Source: Pseudomonadota bacterium (GTDB lineage: Bacteria > Pseudomonadota > Gammaproteobacteria > Burkholderiales > Burkholderiaceae_C). Taken from it: DNA of 37,517 bases. Below the pieces are notes generated by a model, which saw only the letters and a list, made by a program, of their open reading frames with translations, did no database searches and had not been told where the DNA came from. Positions within the stretch are counted from its first letter, which is position 1; each line of letters starts with the position of its first letter. Both the position numbers and the translations under genes were made by a program. The stretch is from contig JAJZEB010000019.1 of assembly GCA_021805805.1 (NCBI GenBank), positions 1-37,517 on the forward strand. Reading direction: 5' to 3'. This document shows, piece after piece, positions 8,458 to 21,203 of this stretch.

Positions 8458-9543
8458 TTACTGGATCTTCGCGATCTGCGCCTTGCTCAGGCCTTGCACA
8501 CGCGCCGGCAGCGCGATGAAGCGCACCGCGTCGAGGTACTTGGCCGCGTTGCCGCCGTCGGACTCGACAGCCCAGGAAAGGAACGCCTTGATCGCCTTGG
8601 CGTTCTCGGGGTTCGCCTGCTTGGCGTTGACGATCGCGTATTCGTAGTTGATGATCGGATACGAGCTGGCGCCCGGAGCGAACACCAGACTGATGCGCTC
8701 GTCGGTCGGGGTCTTGCCGATCAGCTCGGCAGCGGCCGCGCTGACGGTGTGCGCGTCAGGCAGCAGGAACTTGCCGGCGCGGTTCTTCAGCATCGCGGTG
8801 CCCAGGCCGGCCTTGGCGACCTGCGCGTGGAAGCTCACGCCGATGTATGCCACCGAGTACGGGGTCTGCTGGCAAGCCTGGACCATGCCAGGATTGCCGT
8901 TGGCGCCGATTCCGCCCTGCACCGCAGGCCAGCTGATGGTCGTGCCAAAACCGACGCTGTTGTTCCACGACGGGGTCGAGAACGACAGGTACTGGCTGAA
9001 GATGAACGTGTCGCCACTGCCGTCGGTGCGATGGATCGGCACGATGGCGTGGTTGGGCAGCTTGACTCCGGGGTTCAGCGCCTTGATCTGCGCGTCGTCC
9101 CAGTTCTTGATCTTGCCGTCGTAGATGCCGGCGAGCACCGGACCGTCGAGCTTGAGGTGCTTGGCGTTCAGGCCGGGGACGTTGAAGTTGACCGTCTGGG
9201 CAGAAATGGCAAGCGGAATATTCAGGATGCTCGGGTTCTGCTTGATCTGACCGTCGCTCATGTACGCGTCGGAAGCTCCGATCTGAGCCACGCCGGAAAT
9301 GGCTTGCGCGATTCCGGTGCCGCTGCCGGTGCCTTGCGTGGTGATGCGCAGTCCAGCGTGCGCCTTGGTGTAGTCGGGAACCCACAGGTTGAACAGCGGG
9401 TACAGCAGCGTGGATCCGGTCTCCAGCAGCGTCACGCCCGAGGCGGCTTGGGCGGCCATCGGTACGAAGGTGGTGGCGACGGCCAGCCCGGCGCCGACAA
9501 GCGCCAGCTTGATCTGCTGGCGGCGGGAAGTGGTGATCGACAT
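8458..9543 (-). CDS. pstS: Periplasmic phosphate-binding protein PstS
   Basis: PstS captures phosphate in the periplasm and delivers it to PstCA. The 361-residue precursor starts MSITTSRRQQIKLALVGAG and has an export signal ending at PMAAQA, after about 30 residues. A paired arginine precedes the hydrophobic stretch, but the motif is not a convincing Tat signal. The mature part has PstS phosphate-loop sequences: LLETGSTLLYPLFNLW, GTGSGTGIAQAISGVAQIGASDA and HRTDGSGDTFIFSQYLS. ATG at 9543 is well supported by an AGGAGA ribosome site. It is the first gene of the pstSCAB-phoUBR unit. A Pho box lies about 70-85 bases upstream, so strong induction under phosphate limitation is expected. Confidence 0.97.
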   Translation of the reverse strand: MSITTSRRQQIKLALVGAGLAVATTFVPMAAQAASGVTLLETGSTLLYPLFNLWVPDYTKAHAGLRITTQGTGSGTGIAQAISGVAQIGASDAYMSDGQIKQNPSILNIPLAISAQTVNFNVPGLNAKHLKLDGPVLAGIYDGKIKNWDDAQIKALNPGVKLPNHAIVPIHRTDGSGDTFIFSQYLSFSTPSWNNSVGFGTTISWPAVQGGIGANGNPGMVQACQQTPYSVAYIGVSFHAQVAKAGLGTAMLKNRAGKFLLPDAHTVSAAAAELIGKTPTDERISLVFAPGASSYPIINYEYAIVNAKQANPENAKAIKAFLSWAVESDGGNAAKYLDAVRFIALPARVQGLSKAQIAKIQ

Positions 9544-9565
9544 GCGTAGTTCTCCTGAGGTCATG

Positions 9566-9584
9566 CACCGGTCAGTGGCCGGTG
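9566..9584 (-). other. Hairpin in the pstS leader
   Basis: CACCGG (9566-9571) and CCGGTG (9579-9584) form a perfect 6-bp stem with a 7-base loop, just upstream of the pstS ribosome site. An isolated perfect Pho half site CTGTCAC (minus strand) overlaps its edge, but no second half site is in phase. A role in mRNA stability is possible and unproven. Confidence 0.35.
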
Positions 9585-9611
9585 ACAGGAACCGCATTGG
9601 ACGCCCCGATT

Positions 9612-9629
9612 ATGACACTTTCGTGAAAA
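9612..9629 (-). promoter_or_regulatory. Pho box upstream of pstS
   Basis: Read on the minus strand, TTTTCAC, four bases, GTGTCAT gives two direct half sites at 11-bp spacing. They match the CTGTCAT/C consensus at 5/7 and 6/7. The bases directly after it make CATAAT, a possible -10 element. It lies in the glmM-pstS gap, upstream of the pst operon, where PhoB normally binds. The assignment comes from consensus matching by eye. Confidence 0.65.
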
Positions 9630-9667
9630 CATCCGAAATGCCATCGGGCGCGCGAACGCCGTCGTCC

Positions 9668-10990
9668 TCACTCCTGTCGCAACGCATCGGCGAGGCGCTG
9701 TGCGCGGCTGCGGCCGAACGCCGGGTCCGGGTGCTCGACCATGATGCGCAGGACCGGCTCGGTCCCGCTGGGCCGGACCAGCAGCCTGCCGCTGCCGTCG
9801 AGGGCACGCTCGACCTCGGCGCGCGCATGCGCGAACGCCGCGTGCTGCTGCCAGTCGACTCCCGGCGCCAGCCGCACGTTGACCAGGGTCTGCGGGTACA
9901 GCTGCAGCGCTGCGAGCTGCGCATCGAGCGGCGATTGGCGGCGCACCACCAGCTCGAGCAGCTGCAACGCGGCGACGATGCCGTCTCCGGTGGTATGGCG
10001 GTCGAGCAGCAGCAAATGGCCCGAACCCTCGCCGCCGAGCTGCCAGCCGCGCGCCAGCAACGCCTCGAGCACGTAGCGGTCACCGACCGCGGCGCGCACG
10101 AACTCGATTCCGGCGCCATCGAGCGCGCGCTCGACCGCCAGGTTGGTCATCAAGGTGCCGACCACGCCCGGCGGCCTGCGGTCCATCGCCAGCAGGTAAA
10201 GCAGCTCGTCGCCGTTGAACAGCCGCCCATCGCGGTCGACCATCTGCAGCCGGTCGGCGTCGCCGTCGAGCGCGATTCCGTAGTCGGCGCGGTTGGCGCG
10301 CACGGCACGGATCAGCGCGTCGGGCGCGGTGGCGCCGACCTCGCGGTTGATGTTGAACCCGTCCGGCGCGGCGCCGATCGGGATCACGTCGGCGCCCAGT
10401 TCGTGGAACACCGCGGGCGCGATGTGATAGGCCGCGCCGTGCGCGCAATCGACCACCAGGCGCAGCCCTTTGAGCGTCAGGTGGTTCGGGAAGGTGCTCT
10501 TGCAGAACTCGATGTAGCGTCCGGCGGCGTCGTCGAGCCGACGCGCCTTGCCGAGCTGCTCCGATGCCACGCACCCCTCGGCCGACGGCAGCGCGGCCTC
10601 GACCTCGCGCTCCCAGCTGTCGGGCAGTTTGCTGCCGGTGGCGGAAAAGAACTTGATGCCGTTGTCGTCGTACGGATTGTGCGACGCGCTGATCACCACG
10701 CCGAGGTCCAGGCGCAGCGCGCGCGTCAGGTAGGCCACGCCCGGCGTGGGCAGCGGTCCGACCAGCACCACGTCGCACCCGGCGGCGGCGAAGCCGCATT
10801 CGAGCGCGGCCTCGAGCATGTAGCCCGAGACCCGGGTGTCCTTGCCGATCAGCACCGTCGGGCGCGCGATGCCTGCGCCGCGCAGCACCCGCCCGGCGGC
10901 GTGCCCAAGGCGCAGGCCGAACTCGGGAACGATCGGGCTGCGCCCGACGCGCCCACGCACCCCGTCGGTGCCGAAATAGGTACGACTCAT
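9668..10990 (-). CDS. glmM: Phosphoglucosamine mutase GlmM
   Basis: GlmM converts glucosamine-6-phosphate to glucosamine-1-phosphate, feeding UDP-GlcNAc for peptidoglycan and lipopolysaccharide. The 440 residues match the family. The active-site phosphoserine is Ser103 in [16 protein letters not shown]. The magnesium loop is DGDADR, the sugar-binding loop GEGSGH, and the C-terminal phosphate loop RPSGTEP. The start [13 protein letters not shown] overlaps the folP stop by four bases (ATGA). A GGAGA ribosome site lies upstream, indicating translational coupling. The ftsH-folP-glmM order is conserved widely in proteobacteria. Confidence 0.98.
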   Translation of the reverse strand: MSRTYFGTDGVRGRVGRSPIVPEFGLRLGHAAGRVLRGAGIARPTVLIGKDTRVSGYMLEAALECGFAAAGCDVVLVGPLPTPGVAYLTRALRLDLGVVISASHNPYDDNGIKFFSATGSKLPDSWEREVEAALPSAEGCVASEQLGKARRLDDAAGRYIEFCKSTFPNHLTLKGLRLVVDCAHGAAYHIAPAVFHELGADVIPIGAAPDGFNINREVGATAPDALIRAVRANRADYGIALDGDADRLQMVDRDGRLFNGDELLYLLAMDRRPPGVVGTLMTNLAVERALDGAGIEFVRAAVGDRYVLEALLARGWQLGGEGSGHLLLLDRHTTGDGIVAALQLLELVVRRQSPLDAQLAALQLYPQTLVNVRLAPGVDWQQHAAFAHARAEVERALDGSGRLLVRPSGTEPVLRIMVEHPDPAFGRSRAQRLADALRQE

Positions 10991-11847
10991 GCGATCTCCA
11001 TGCTGGATTGAGGATCCATCGCGTGCCACACCGCGAGCGCGTCGACGGTGGCGGCGACGTCGTGCACGCGCACGACGTGCGCGCCGGCGGCCACGCAGGC
11101 CAGCGCCGCGGCCAGGCTGCCCGGCAGCCGCTGCGCCGGCGGCCGCCCGGCCATGCCGCCGATCATCGACTTGCGCGACACCCCGACCAGCAGCGGCTGA
11201 CCGAGCGCGGCGATCTGCGGCAGGCCGCGCGCCAGCGTCACATTGTGCTGCAGGGTCTTGCCGAAGCCGAAGCCCGGATCGACGCAGATCCGCGTCGCGT
11301 CGACGCCGCGCGCGCGCAGCGCGTCGATGCGCGCGCGCAGGAAGTCGCCGACTTCGGCCACCACGTCGGTGTAGTGCGGCGCATGCTGCATGTCGCACGG
11401 CGCTCCCTGCATGTGCATCAGGCACACGCCGGCGCCGGAGCCGGCGACCAGCTCCTCGGCTCCGGGCTCGCGCAGCGCGCGGATGTCGTTGATGATGTCG
11501 ACGCCCAGCTCGAGCGCGCGCGCCATCGTCGCAGTCTGGTAGGTATCGAGCGAAAGCGGCACGCGCCAGGCATGCAGTTCGCGCAGCAACGCGCCGACGC
11601 GCCGCCACTCCTCGCCGCTGTCGACCGGCTGCGCACCTGGACGGGTCGATTCGCCGCCGACGTCGAGCAGGTCGGCTCCTTCGTCGAGCAGGCGGCGGGC
11701 ATGGGCCAGCGCGGAGTCGAATCCGGCGTGCTGGCCGCCGTCGGAGAACGAGTCCGGGGTCACGTTGACGATTCCCATGACCAGCGGACGGTGCAGCGGC
11801 AGGCGGAAACGCCCTGCGCTCCAGACAAGCGGTGGCGTGGCGGACAT
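10987..11847 (-). CDS. folP: Dihydropteroate synthase FolP
   Basis: FolP condenses 6-hydroxymethyl-7,8-dihydropterin pyrophosphate with p-aminobenzoate in folate synthesis and is the sulfonamide target. The protein of about 286 residues carries the signature [15 protein letters not shown], the second motif [12 protein letters not shown], then DINDIRAL-type and DPGFGFGKT sequences, and [13 protein letters not shown] at 11847 gives the usual distance to the first motif. A TTTTTTTT tract and hairpin end only nine bases upstream, and the ribosome site is poor. An alternative ATG at 11895 would run translation through the terminator sequence. The stop overlaps glmM by four bases. Confidence 0.96.
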   Translation of the reverse strand: MSATPPLVWSAGRFRLPLHRPLVMGIVNVTPDSFSDGGQHAGFDSALAHARRLLDEGADLLDVGGESTRPGAQPVDSGEEWRRVGALLRELHAWRVPLSLDTYQTATMARALELGVDIINDIRALREPGAEELVAGSGAGVCLMHMQGAPCDMQHAPHYTDVVAEVGDFLRARIDALRARGVDATRICVDPGFGFGKTLQHNVTLARGLPQIAALGQPLLVGVSRKSMIGGMAGRPPAQRLPGSLAAALACVAAGAHVVRVHDVAATVDALAVWHAMDPQSSMEIA

Positions 11848-11856
11848 CGGGCTCGC

Positions 11857-11884
11857 AAAAAAAAGCCCGGACACCCGTCCGGGC
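11857..11884 (-). terminator. Intrinsic terminator between ftsH and folP
   Basis: GCCCGGAC (11865-11872) and GTCCGGGC (11877-11884) form a perfect 8-bp GC stem with a 4-base loop. On the minus strand it is followed by eight T residues (11864 to 11857). It lies 21 bases beyond the ftsH stop and nine bases before the proposed folP start. It should end most ftsH transcripts and so limit folP-glmM to read-through or a separate promoter. Confidence 0.85.
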
Positions 11885-11905
11885 CGTCGGTTCATGCCGC
11901 GGCGC

Positions 11906-13798
11906 TCAGGCCGCGGCCGGTGCGTCCCCGGTCACGCCAGTGGCGCGGCCACTGCTCGGCGGCTGGCCGCTCGGCGCGGCACCCGGCGGGCGCGGCGCAC
12001 GTGGCGGGCGCCCGGCCATGATGTCGTCGATCTGCTCGGAATCGATCGTCTCCCATTCGAGCAGCGCGTGCGCCATGGCTTCGATCTTGTCCTTGTTCGC
12101 CTCGATCAGCTGGCGGGCCAGCGCGTACTGCTCGTCGATGATGCGGCGGATCTCAGCGTCGACCTTCTGCATCGTCTGCTCGGAGACGTGGGTGGTCTTG
12201 GTGATCGAGCGGCCGACGAACACCTCGCCCTCGTTCTCCGCGTAGACCATCGGCCCCAGCGAATCGGACATGCCATAACGCGTGACCATGTCGCGCGCCA
12301 GCTGGGTCGCGCGCTCGAAGTCGTTCGACGCTCCGGTGGTCATCTGGTTCATGAACACCTCCTCGGCGATGCGGCCGCCGAACAGCACCGAGATCATGCT
12401 CAGGATGCGATCGCGCCCCATGCTGTAGCGGTCGATTTCGGGCAGCTGCATCGTCAGCCCGAGCGCGCGACCGCGCGGAATGATCGTGACCTTGTGCACC
12501 GGGTCGGTCTGCGGCATCAGCCGAGCCACCAGCGCATGGCCGGCCTCGTGGTACGCGGTGTTGCGCCGCTCGTCCTCGGGCATGACCATCGAGCGGCGCT
12601 CGGCGCCCATCATGATCTTGTCCTTCGCGCGCTCGAAGTCCTCCATCTCGACCAGGCGGCCGTTGCGCCGGGCGGCGAACAGCGCCGCCTCGTTGACCAG
12701 ATTGGCCAGATCGGCGCCGGAGAAACCGGGCGTGCCGCGCGCGATGATGTCGGCACGCACGTCGGGTCCGCACGGCGCCTTGCGCATGTGCACGACCAGG
12801 ATCTGCTCGCGGCCGCGGATGTCGGGCAGCTGCACGTAGACCTGGCGGTCGAAACGTCCCGGGCGCAACAGCGCCGGGTCGAGGATGTCGGGCCGGTTGG
12901 TTGCCGAAATGACGATCACGCCCAGGTTGGTGTCGAAGCCGTCCATCTCGACCAGCATCTGGTTCAACGTCTGCTCGCGCTCGTCGTTGCCTCCGCCCAG
13001 GCCGGCGCCGCGGTGGCGGCCGACCGCGTCGATTTCATCGATGAAGATGATGCACGGCGCGTGCTTCTTCGCGGTCTCGAACATGTCGCGAACCCGCGAC
13101 GCGCCGACACCGACGAACATCTCGACGAAATCCGAACCCGAAATCGAGAAGAACGGCACCTTGGCTTCGCCGGCGACCGACTTGGCCAGCAAGGTCTTGC
13201 CGGTTCCGGGCGGGCCGACGAGCAGCACGCCGCGCGGAATGCGGCCTCCGAGTTTCTGGAATTTCTGCGGATCGCGCAGGAAGTCGACCAGTTCCTTGAC
13301 CTCTTCCTTCGCCTCGTCGCAGCCGGCGACGTCGGCGAACGTCACCGTGTTGCTCGACTCGTCGAGCAGCCTGGCCTTGGATTTGCCGAAACTGAAAGCG
13401 CCGCCGCGGCCGCCGCCTTGCATCTGGCGCATGAAGTAGACCCAGACGCCGATCAGAAGCAGCATCGGGAACCACGAAATCAGGATCTGCATCAGGAACG
13501 ACTGTTCCTCACGCGGCGCACCGACGACCTGCACGCCGTCCTTCATCAAGTCGCCGGTCATCCACAGGTCACCCGGCGAAGTCAGCGTATAGCGGTTGCC
13601 GTCGGTCGTCGTCACGTCGAGCAGGCCGCTCTGGTGCACGACCACCTTCTTGACGTGGCCCTGCTTGGCCTGCTGCATGAACTGCGTGTAGGTGACGGTC
13701 GCCGTCGGCGCCGTATGGTCGAACTGCTTGAACACGGTAAAGAGCACCAGCCCGATCACCAGCCAGATTGCGACTTTCGAAAACCATTGATTGTTCAA
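11906..13798 (-). CDS. ftsH: ATP-dependent zinc metalloprotease FtsH
   Basis: FtsH is a membrane-anchored hexameric AAA+ protease that removes damaged membrane proteins and short-lived regulators. The 630 residues show membrane span 1 (about 6-23), a periplasmic domain, span 2 (about 102-122), and the AAA module with Walker A GPPGTGKT (195-202) and Walker [10 protein letters not shown]. The second region of homology is [21 protein letters not shown]. The zinc motif HEAGH is at 417-421. The start is TTG at 13798: the sequence [14 protein letters not shown] matches family N-termini, and AGGAG lies eight to nine bases upstream, whereas the only nearby ATG is out of frame. The C-terminal tail is rich in Pro, Ala and Gly. 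It lies 143 bases after rlmE, the same neighbour order as in E. coli. Confidence 0.98.
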   Translation of the reverse strand: MNNQWFSKVAIWLVIGLVLFTVFKQFDHTAPTATVTYTQFMQQAKQGHVKKVVVHQSGLLDVTTTDGNRYTLTSPGDLWMTGDLMKDGVQVVGAPREEQSFLMQILISWFPMLLLIGVWVYFMRQMQGGGRGGAFSFGKSKARLLDESSNTVTFADVAGCDEAKEEVKELVDFLRDPQKFQKLGGRIPRGVLLVGPPGTGKTLLAKSVAGEAKVPFFSISGSDFVEMFVGVGASRVRDMFETAKKHAPCIIFIDEIDAVGRHRGAGLGGGNDEREQTLNQMLVEMDGFDTNLGVIVISATNRPDILDPALLRPGRFDRQVYVQLPDIRGREQILVVHMRKAPCGPDVRADIIARGTPGFSGADLANLVNEAALFAARRNGRLVEMEDFERAKDKIMMGAERRSMVMPEDERRNTAYHEAGHALVARLMPQTDPVHKVTIIPRGRALGLTMQLPEIDRYSMGRDRILSMISVLFGGRIAEEVFMNQMTTGASNDFERATQLARDMVTRYGMSDSLGPMVYAENEGEVFVGRSITKTTHVSEQTMQKVDAEIRRIIDEQYALARQLIEANKDKIEAMAHALLEWETIDSEQIDDIMAGRPPRAPRPPGAAPSGQPPSSGRATGVTGDAPAAA

Positions 13799-13876
13799 GA
13801 CAGACTCCTGGAGGCCCTCTGCGCGCCGTGGGCCATGCGATCGAATCAGACTTCAATCTGCGTCCGATTCTAGGCG

Positions 13877-13899
13877 AATCAAGGTGTACGGCCTTGATT
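13877..13899 (-). other. Stem-loop in the rlmE-ftsH gap
   Basis: AATCAAGG (13877-13884) and CCTTGATT (13892-13899) form a perfect 8-bp stem with a 7-base loop. No T tract follows on the minus strand. It sits in the ftsH leader, near a TAGAAT hexamer that could be a -10 element. Whether it is a regulator site or an mRNA structure cannot be told. Confidence 0.4.
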
Positions 13900-13941
13900 T
13901 GTTGCTCAATGGCCGTCACCGCTCGGATCTTTTGCTTTTCT

Positions 13942-14601
13942 CTATCGGTTCATGATAGTCGATAGCGTCGAACGTTGCTCGCGCACGCCGGTGCCGAGCA
14001 CGAACACCTCGGCCGAACGGTCGCGCGAAGCCTTCGGCTTGAGCGTCTTGACCACGCTGAACTGATGTTTGAAACGCGCCACGATCTGGCTGAAGTAGCC
14101 GGTGTGGAAGCTTTTGATCAGCAACGCGCCGTCGGGCTGAAGCCAGTTCGCGGCAAAGTCCAGCGCAAGCTCTGCCAGGTGTTCGATGCGCGCCGCGTCG
14201 GCCGACGCGATTCCCGACAGATTGGGCGCCATGTCCGAGAGCACGACATCGACGCGCCGACCGTGCAGCGCGGCCTCGAGTTGCTGCAGCGCTTCGGGTT
14301 CGCGGAAATCGCCCTGAATGAACTGCACGCCGTCGACCGGATCCATCGGCAGCAGGTCGAGGGCGACGATCGCGCCGGCGCCGGCAGCCCCGAGCTTGCG
14401 CGCGAGGTACTGCGACCAGGCCCCCGGCGCGCTGCCCAGATCGACGACGACCTGCCCCGGGCGCAGCAGCCGGTGGGCCTCGTCGATCTCACGCAGCTTG
14501 TAAACCGCGCGCGAGCGGAAATTGTCCTTCTGCGCAAGCTTGACGTACGGATCGGTCAGGTGCTCGTTCAGCCAGGCTTTGTTGAAGCGATTTTTCTTCA
14601 T
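13942..14601 (-). CDS. rlmE: 23S rRNA (uridine-2'-O)-methyltransferase RlmE
   Basis: RlmE (FtsJ/RrmJ) methylates the 2'-O of U2552 in 23S rRNA late in 50S assembly and is heat-induced in E. coli. The protein of about 219 residues has the N-terminal [12 protein letters not shown] segment, the SAM-binding motif [13 protein letters not shown] (52-64), [10 protein letters not shown] and [10 protein letters not shown]. These carry the catalytic K-D-K triad of the family. The start [11 protein letters not shown] at 14601 is chosen by family resemblance; a GTG nine bases upstream is also possible. It diverges from yhbY with only 39 bases between the starts. ftsH follows downstream on the same strand. 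Confidence 0.97.
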   Translation of the reverse strand: MKKNRFNKAWLNEHLTDPYVKLAQKDNFRSRAVYKLREIDEAHRLLRPGQVVVDLGSAPGAWSQYLARKLGAAGAGAIVALDLLPMDPVDGVQFIQGDFREPEALQQLEAALHGRRVDVVLSDMAPNLSGIASADAARIEHLAELALDFAANWLQPDGALLIKSFHTGYFSQIVARFKHQFSVVKTLKPKASRDRSAEVFVLGTGVREQRSTLSTIMNR

Positions 14602-14640
14602 CTCGGACACGCCGCCCGCGGCGCGATGGATAATTCGGAC

Positions 14641-15120
14641 ATGACAACCTTGCTCCTGACCCCCGCGCAGCGCAGCGAAAAGCGCGCCCAAGCCCACGGC
14701 CTCAAGCCCACCGTGCTGATCGGCGACCAGGGCCTGAGCGCCGCCGTGCTGGCCGAAATCGACCGCGCGCTGGCCGCGCACGGATTGATCAAGGTTCGCG
14801 TCGCCGGCGACGACCGCGACGCGCGCGCCGCCATGCTCGAAGCCATCTGCGCACAACTCGGCGCCGCTGCGGTGCAAAGCATCGGCCGCATGCTGGTGCT
14901 GTATCGGCCACTGCCCGACAAAGCTGCCCCGGCCGCCGCGCCTGCCGCCTCCGGCAGGCGCGCACCGCGCCAGGTCAAGGTCGTCGTACCCAGCTCCAGC
15001 CCGACGCACCGCGCGAAAATCAAACGCGTGACGCTGCTGGGCAACGAGCGGCTGACCCCCAGCGGCCAGGTCAAGCGTGCCAAGCCGCGGCAGACCAGCG
15101 CCAAGAAGAAGGCGCCCTGA
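14641..15120 (+). CDS. yhbY: YhbY family CRM-domain RNA-binding protein
   Basis: YhbY is a small RNA-binding protein associated with pre-50S ribosomal subunits. The CRM domain occupies roughly residues 5-95 ([20 protein letters not shown]...), with the GxxG-type loop around [10 protein letters not shown] and IKVRV in the second half. At 159 residues it is longer than the E. coli protein of about 97. The extra C-terminus is rich in Ala, Pro, Lys and Arg and may add basic RNA contacts. ATG at 14641 is preferred; an in-frame ATG at 14626 would add five residues. It is the only plus-strand gene between ppk1 and the tonB-like gene, divergent from rlmE and convergent with the DUF4149 gene. Confidence 0.9.
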   Translation: MTTLLLTPAQRSEKRAQAHGLKPTVLIGDQGLSAAVLAEIDRALAAHGLIKVRVAGDDRDARAAMLEAICAQLGAAAVQSIGRMLVLYRPLPDKAAPAAAPAASGRRAPRQVKVVVPSSSPTHRAKIKRVTLLGNERLTPSGQVKRAKPRQTSAKKKAP

Positions 15121-15129
15121 GCGCGCCGC

Positions 15130-15555
15130 TCAGTGCTGCGGCAAGGTCCAGACATAGACCAGCACGCAGGCTGTCTGCGCCAGATACACGGCGCTGGCCG
15201 CGACGTGCCACAAGCCGGCGTCGGCTGCGCCCGACGCCGCCGCCGCGAGCAGCCGCGGCACCACGCCGAACTCGCCGAGAATGTCGAGTGCCAGCGCCGC
15301 AGCGACGAGCAGCAAGGGCCGCGAGCGGGCCAGCGTCGGCTCGCGCGCGCGCTCGAATGCGAGCAGGATCCCGGCGCACGCCACTCCGGCGAGCGCCATC
15401 GCATGGAACATCCTGCTGGCCACTTCGGCCGCCAGCATCTTCTGCGGCACCACCATGAACGCGGTCGGCGCACCGATCGCGCCAACGGCGACCAGGCCGC
15501 CCAGCCAAAGCGCGGCGACCAGATACCGCAACCGCGTCGCGTCGTGCGCGCTCAC
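15130..15555 (-). CDS. DUF4149 family integral membrane protein
   Basis: This 141-residue protein has about four hydrophobic segments: [53 protein letters not shown] and [16 protein letters not shown]. It resembles the DUF4149 membrane proteins often found beside greA in betaproteobacteria. No function is known. The GTG start overlaps the greA stop by four bases (GTGA), so it is almost certainly translated together with greA. It converges on yhbY, leaving nine bases between the stops. Confidence 0.85.
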   Translation of the reverse strand: MSAHDATRLRYLVAALWLGGLVAVGAIGAPTAFMVVPQKMLAAEVASRMFHAMALAGVACAGILLAFERAREPTLARSRPLLLVAAALALDILGEFGVVPRLLAAAASGAADAGLWHVAASAVYLAQTACVLVYVWTLPQH

Positions 15556-16025
15556 GCGTAGCGCACCTTGACGATTTCGTAGCTGCGCACGCCGCCGGGG
15601 GCGACGACTTGCGCGACGTCGCCTGCCTCCTTGCCGATCAGCGCGCGTGCGATCGGCGAACTGACCGAGATCATGCCGAGCTTCAGATCGGCCTCGTCGT
15701 CGCCGACGATCTGGTAGACGGCTTCCTCGCCGCTGTTCTCGTCGGCCAGTTCAACGGTGGCGCCGAACACCACACGGCCATCGGCGTCGATTTCGGCCGG
15801 ATCGATGATCTGCGCCGACGACAGTTTGCCTTCGATTTCCTTGATCCGGCCTTCGATGAAGCCCTGGCGATCCTTGGCCGCGTCGTATTCGGCGTTCTCC
15901 GACAGATCGCCCTGCGCGCGCGCCTCGGCAATGGCCTGGATGACGGCATGACGGTCGACGGTCTTCAGACGCTGCAGCTCGGCCCGAAGCTTGTCGGCGC
16001 CGCGGCGGGTCATGGGAGTGGGCAT
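15552..16025 (-). CDS. greA: Transcription elongation factor GreA
   Basis: GreA enters the RNA polymerase secondary channel and stimulates cleavage of backtracked RNA, rescuing stalled elongation complexes. The 157 residues comprise an N-terminal coiled coil (about 8-75) with the tip [13 protein letters not shown], which includes the acidic residues that position magnesium. An FKBP-like C-terminal domain with the usual [14 protein letters not shown] follows. ATG at 16025 is used; [10 protein letters not shown] five residues in is a possible alternative, and no strong ribosome site is visible. An intrinsic terminator ends 15 bases upstream, between carB and greA. Confidence 0.97.
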   Translation of the reverse strand: MPTPMTRRGADKLRAELQRLKTVDRHAVIQAIAEARAQGDLSENAEYDAAKDRQGFIEGRIKEIEGKLSSAQIIDPAEIDADGRVVFGATVELADENSGEEAVYQIVGDDEADLKLGMISVSSPIARALIGKEAGDVAQVVAPGGVRSYEIVKVRYA

Positions 16026-16040
16026 GGGAACATTCCGTTC

Positions 16041-16079
16041 AAAAAAGACGAAACGCCGCAGCAGTGCACTGCTACGGCG
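16041..16079 (-). terminator. Intrinsic terminator between carB and greA
   Basis: The 26 bases 16054-16079 form a near-perfect self-complementary stem (minus strand CGCCGTAGCAGTG / CACTGCTGCGGCG, with one G-U pair). It is followed on the minus strand by TTTCGTCTTTTTT. It lies 18 bases after the carB stop and 15 bases before greA, and should largely separate the two transcriptionally. Confidence 0.82.
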
Positions 16080-16097
16080 CCCGATTGACGACTGCGC

Positions 16098-19340
<3,243 letters not shown>

Positions 19341-19374
19341 GGGCGAGTGGAAATCGTGGGTGGCTGGGCGCGGC

Positions 19375-20025
19375 TTACACGCTGGCGGTGGCCAGGCGCA
19401 CGCTGAAGGCCATGAACAGGACGCCGACCGTGCCGCCGAGGGTCGCGGCGATGCGACGATGGCGACGGAACGCGGCCGCCAGGCCGGAGCCGGCGAAGAT
19501 CAGCGTCGACAGGTACAGCGCGCTGAAGAACTGCACGATCGCGCCGAGGATGACGAAAGTCAGTGCCGGGTGCGGGTAAGCCGGGTCGACGAACTGGGCG
19601 AAGAATGACAGGTAGAACAGAATCGCTTTCGGATTCAGCAGACTGATCAGCAGCGCCTTGCCGAACGGATGTGCGGCATCGACGCGCGCCGGCTCGGGCG
19701 CCGGCGCCTCGGCGCTGCGCCAGCGCCTGAGCGCGGCGCGCAGCATCGCCAGCCCGATCCACGCCAGGTACGCTGCGCCGACGATCTTGACCACCACGAA
19801 CAGCCCGACCACCGAGCGCAGCAATCCGGCCAGACCGACCGCGGTCAGCAGCATCAGCACCGAATCGCCGAGGAACACGCCGCAGGCGCCGACGTAGCCG
19901 GCGCGCACCCCGCGTTGCGCCGCCACGCTGAGCACGTACAGCGAGTTGGGCCCGGGCAGCAGCACGATGAACACCACGCCGAGCACGTACAGCCCGAGGT
20001 CGGTGACGCCGAAGAATGGGTGCAT
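19375..20025 (-). CDS. LysE/RhtB family amino-acid exporter (LeuE-like)
   Basis: This membrane protein of about 216 residues belongs to the LysE/RhtB exporters, which pump out amino acids such as leucine, threonine or homoserine lactone. It has about six hydrophobic segments and the family signature [32 protein letters not shown] near the N-terminus. [20 protein letters not shown] follows in the second half. It resembles E. coli LeuE in length and start ([11 protein letters not shown]). The substrate is not determinable. A GTG at 20046 overlaps the carA stop (GTGA) and is an alternative start adding seven residues; ATG at 20025 is preferred by family length. It lies between carA and carB in the same transcription direction. 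Confidence 0.92.
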   Translation of the reverse strand: MHPFFGVTDLGLYVLGVVFIVLLPGPNSLYVLSVAAQRGVRAGYVGACGVFLGDSVLMLLTAVGLAGLLRSVVGLFVVVKIVGAAYLAWIGLAMLRAALRRWRSAEAPAPEPARVDAAHPFGKALLISLLNPKAILFYLSFFAQFVDPAYPHPALTFVILGAIVQFFSALYLSTLIFAGSGLAAAFRRHRRIAATLGGTVGVLFMAFSVRLATASV

Positions 20026-20042
20026 GGCGGCCAGGCGGACGT

Positions 20043-21203
20043 TCACGCTGCCGCGCGCTGCTGCATCAGGCCGACGAAACGGTCGAACAACGTGCCGATG
20101 TCGTGCGGCCCCGGACTGGCTTCCGGGTGCCCCTGGAAGCAGAACGCCGGGCGGTCGGCGAACTCCAGCCCCTGCAGCGTGCCGTCGAACAGCGAGACGT
20201 GCGTGGCGCGCAGCCGGGCGGGCAGGCTGTCGGGGTCGACCGCGAAACCGTGGTTCTGGCTGGTGATGCTGACGCGTCCGCTGGCCAGATCCTTGACCGG
20301 GTGGTTCGCGCCGTGGTGGCCGAACTTCATCTTGAACGTGCGCGCGCCGCCGGCCAGCGCCATGATCTGATGCCCGAGGCAGATGCCGAAAGTCGGCACG
20401 CCGCTTTCGATCAGCCGCCGCGCGGCGTCGATCGCGTAGTCGCAGGGCTCGGGATCGCCAGGGCCGTTGGACAGGAACACGCCGTCGGGACGCAGCGCAA
20501 GCACCGCGTCGGCCGGGGTCTGCGCCGGAACCACGGTGACGCGGCAGCCGCGGTCGGCAAGCAGTCGCAGGATGTTGTATTTCACGCCGAAGTCGTACGC
20601 GACGACGTGCAGTCGCGGCGCGCCCTGCACTCCGAAGCCGCAGCCCAGGCGCCACGCGGTTTCGGTCCAGTCGTACGCCTCGGCCGTGCTGACCACGCGC
20701 GCCAGGTCCATTCCGGCCAGGCCGGGGAACGCGCGCGCGCCGGCCAGCGCGCGCTCGACCACATCCGGAGTCACCGCGCTGCCGACCGGCAGTGCCAGCA
20801 GGCAGCCCGACTGCGCACCGTGGGTGCGCAGCAGGCGCGTCAGGCGCCGGGTATCGATTCCGGCGATCGCCACCGTGCCGGTGCGATGCAGGTATCCGGA
20901 CAGCGTTTCGGCCTTGCGGAAGTTCGAATCGACCGCGGGCACGTCCTTCACGACCAGGCCGGCGGCGTGCACGCGCGCCGACTCGACATCCTCGGGATTG
21001 ATTCCGACATTGCCGATGTGCGGGTAGGTCAGGGTGACGATCTGCCGGCTGTAGCTCGGATCGGTGAGGATTTCCTGGTAGCCGGTGATCGCGGTGTTGA
21101 ACACCACCTCACCGCTGGTCTCGCCCGGCGCACCGATCGAAACCCCATGAAAGACGGTGCCGTCGGCAAGGGCCAAAATCGCTTTGGGTTGCAGCGGCTG
21201 CAT
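20043..21203 (-). CDS. carA: Carbamoyl-phosphate synthase small chain
   Basis: CarA is the glutaminase subunit that releases ammonia for CarB. The 386 residues show the N-terminal CarA domain ([40 protein letters not shown]) and a class I glutamine amidotransferase. The nucleophile cysteine is in [12 protein letters not shown] and the His/Glu partners in [16 protein letters not shown] at 21203 follows a GGAGA ribosome site and gives the usual N-terminus. The reading frame is open far upstream through a tandem repeat, but nothing supports coding there. It is the first gene of carA-exporter-carB. The roughly 300-bp leader, with its repeats, is the only visible candidate for regulation. Confidence 0.98.
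   Translation of the reverse strand: MQPLQPKAILALADGTVFHGVSIGAPGETSGEVVFNTAITGYQEILTDPSYSRQIVTLTYPHIGNVGINPEDVESARVHAAGLVVKDVPAVDSNFRKAETLSGYLHRTGTVAIAGIDTRRLTRLLRTHGAQSGCLLALPVGSAVTPDVVERALAGARAFPGLAGMDLARVVSTAEAYDWTETAWRLGCGFGVQGAPRLHVVAYDFGVKYNILRLLADRGCRVTVVPAQTPADAVLALRPDGVFLSNGPGDPEPCDYAIDAARRLIESGVPTFGICLGHQIMALAGGARTFKMKFGHHGANHPVKDLASGRVSITSQNHGFAVDPDSLPARLRATHVSLFDGTLQGLEFADRPAFCFQGHPEASPGPHDIGTLFDRFVGLMQQRAAA

Noticed and set aside
8458-9543. PstS signal peptide as a Tat signal because of the SRR.
   Set aside because: The residues after RR (QQIK) do not fit the Tat consensus, and an ordinary Sec signal is sufficient.
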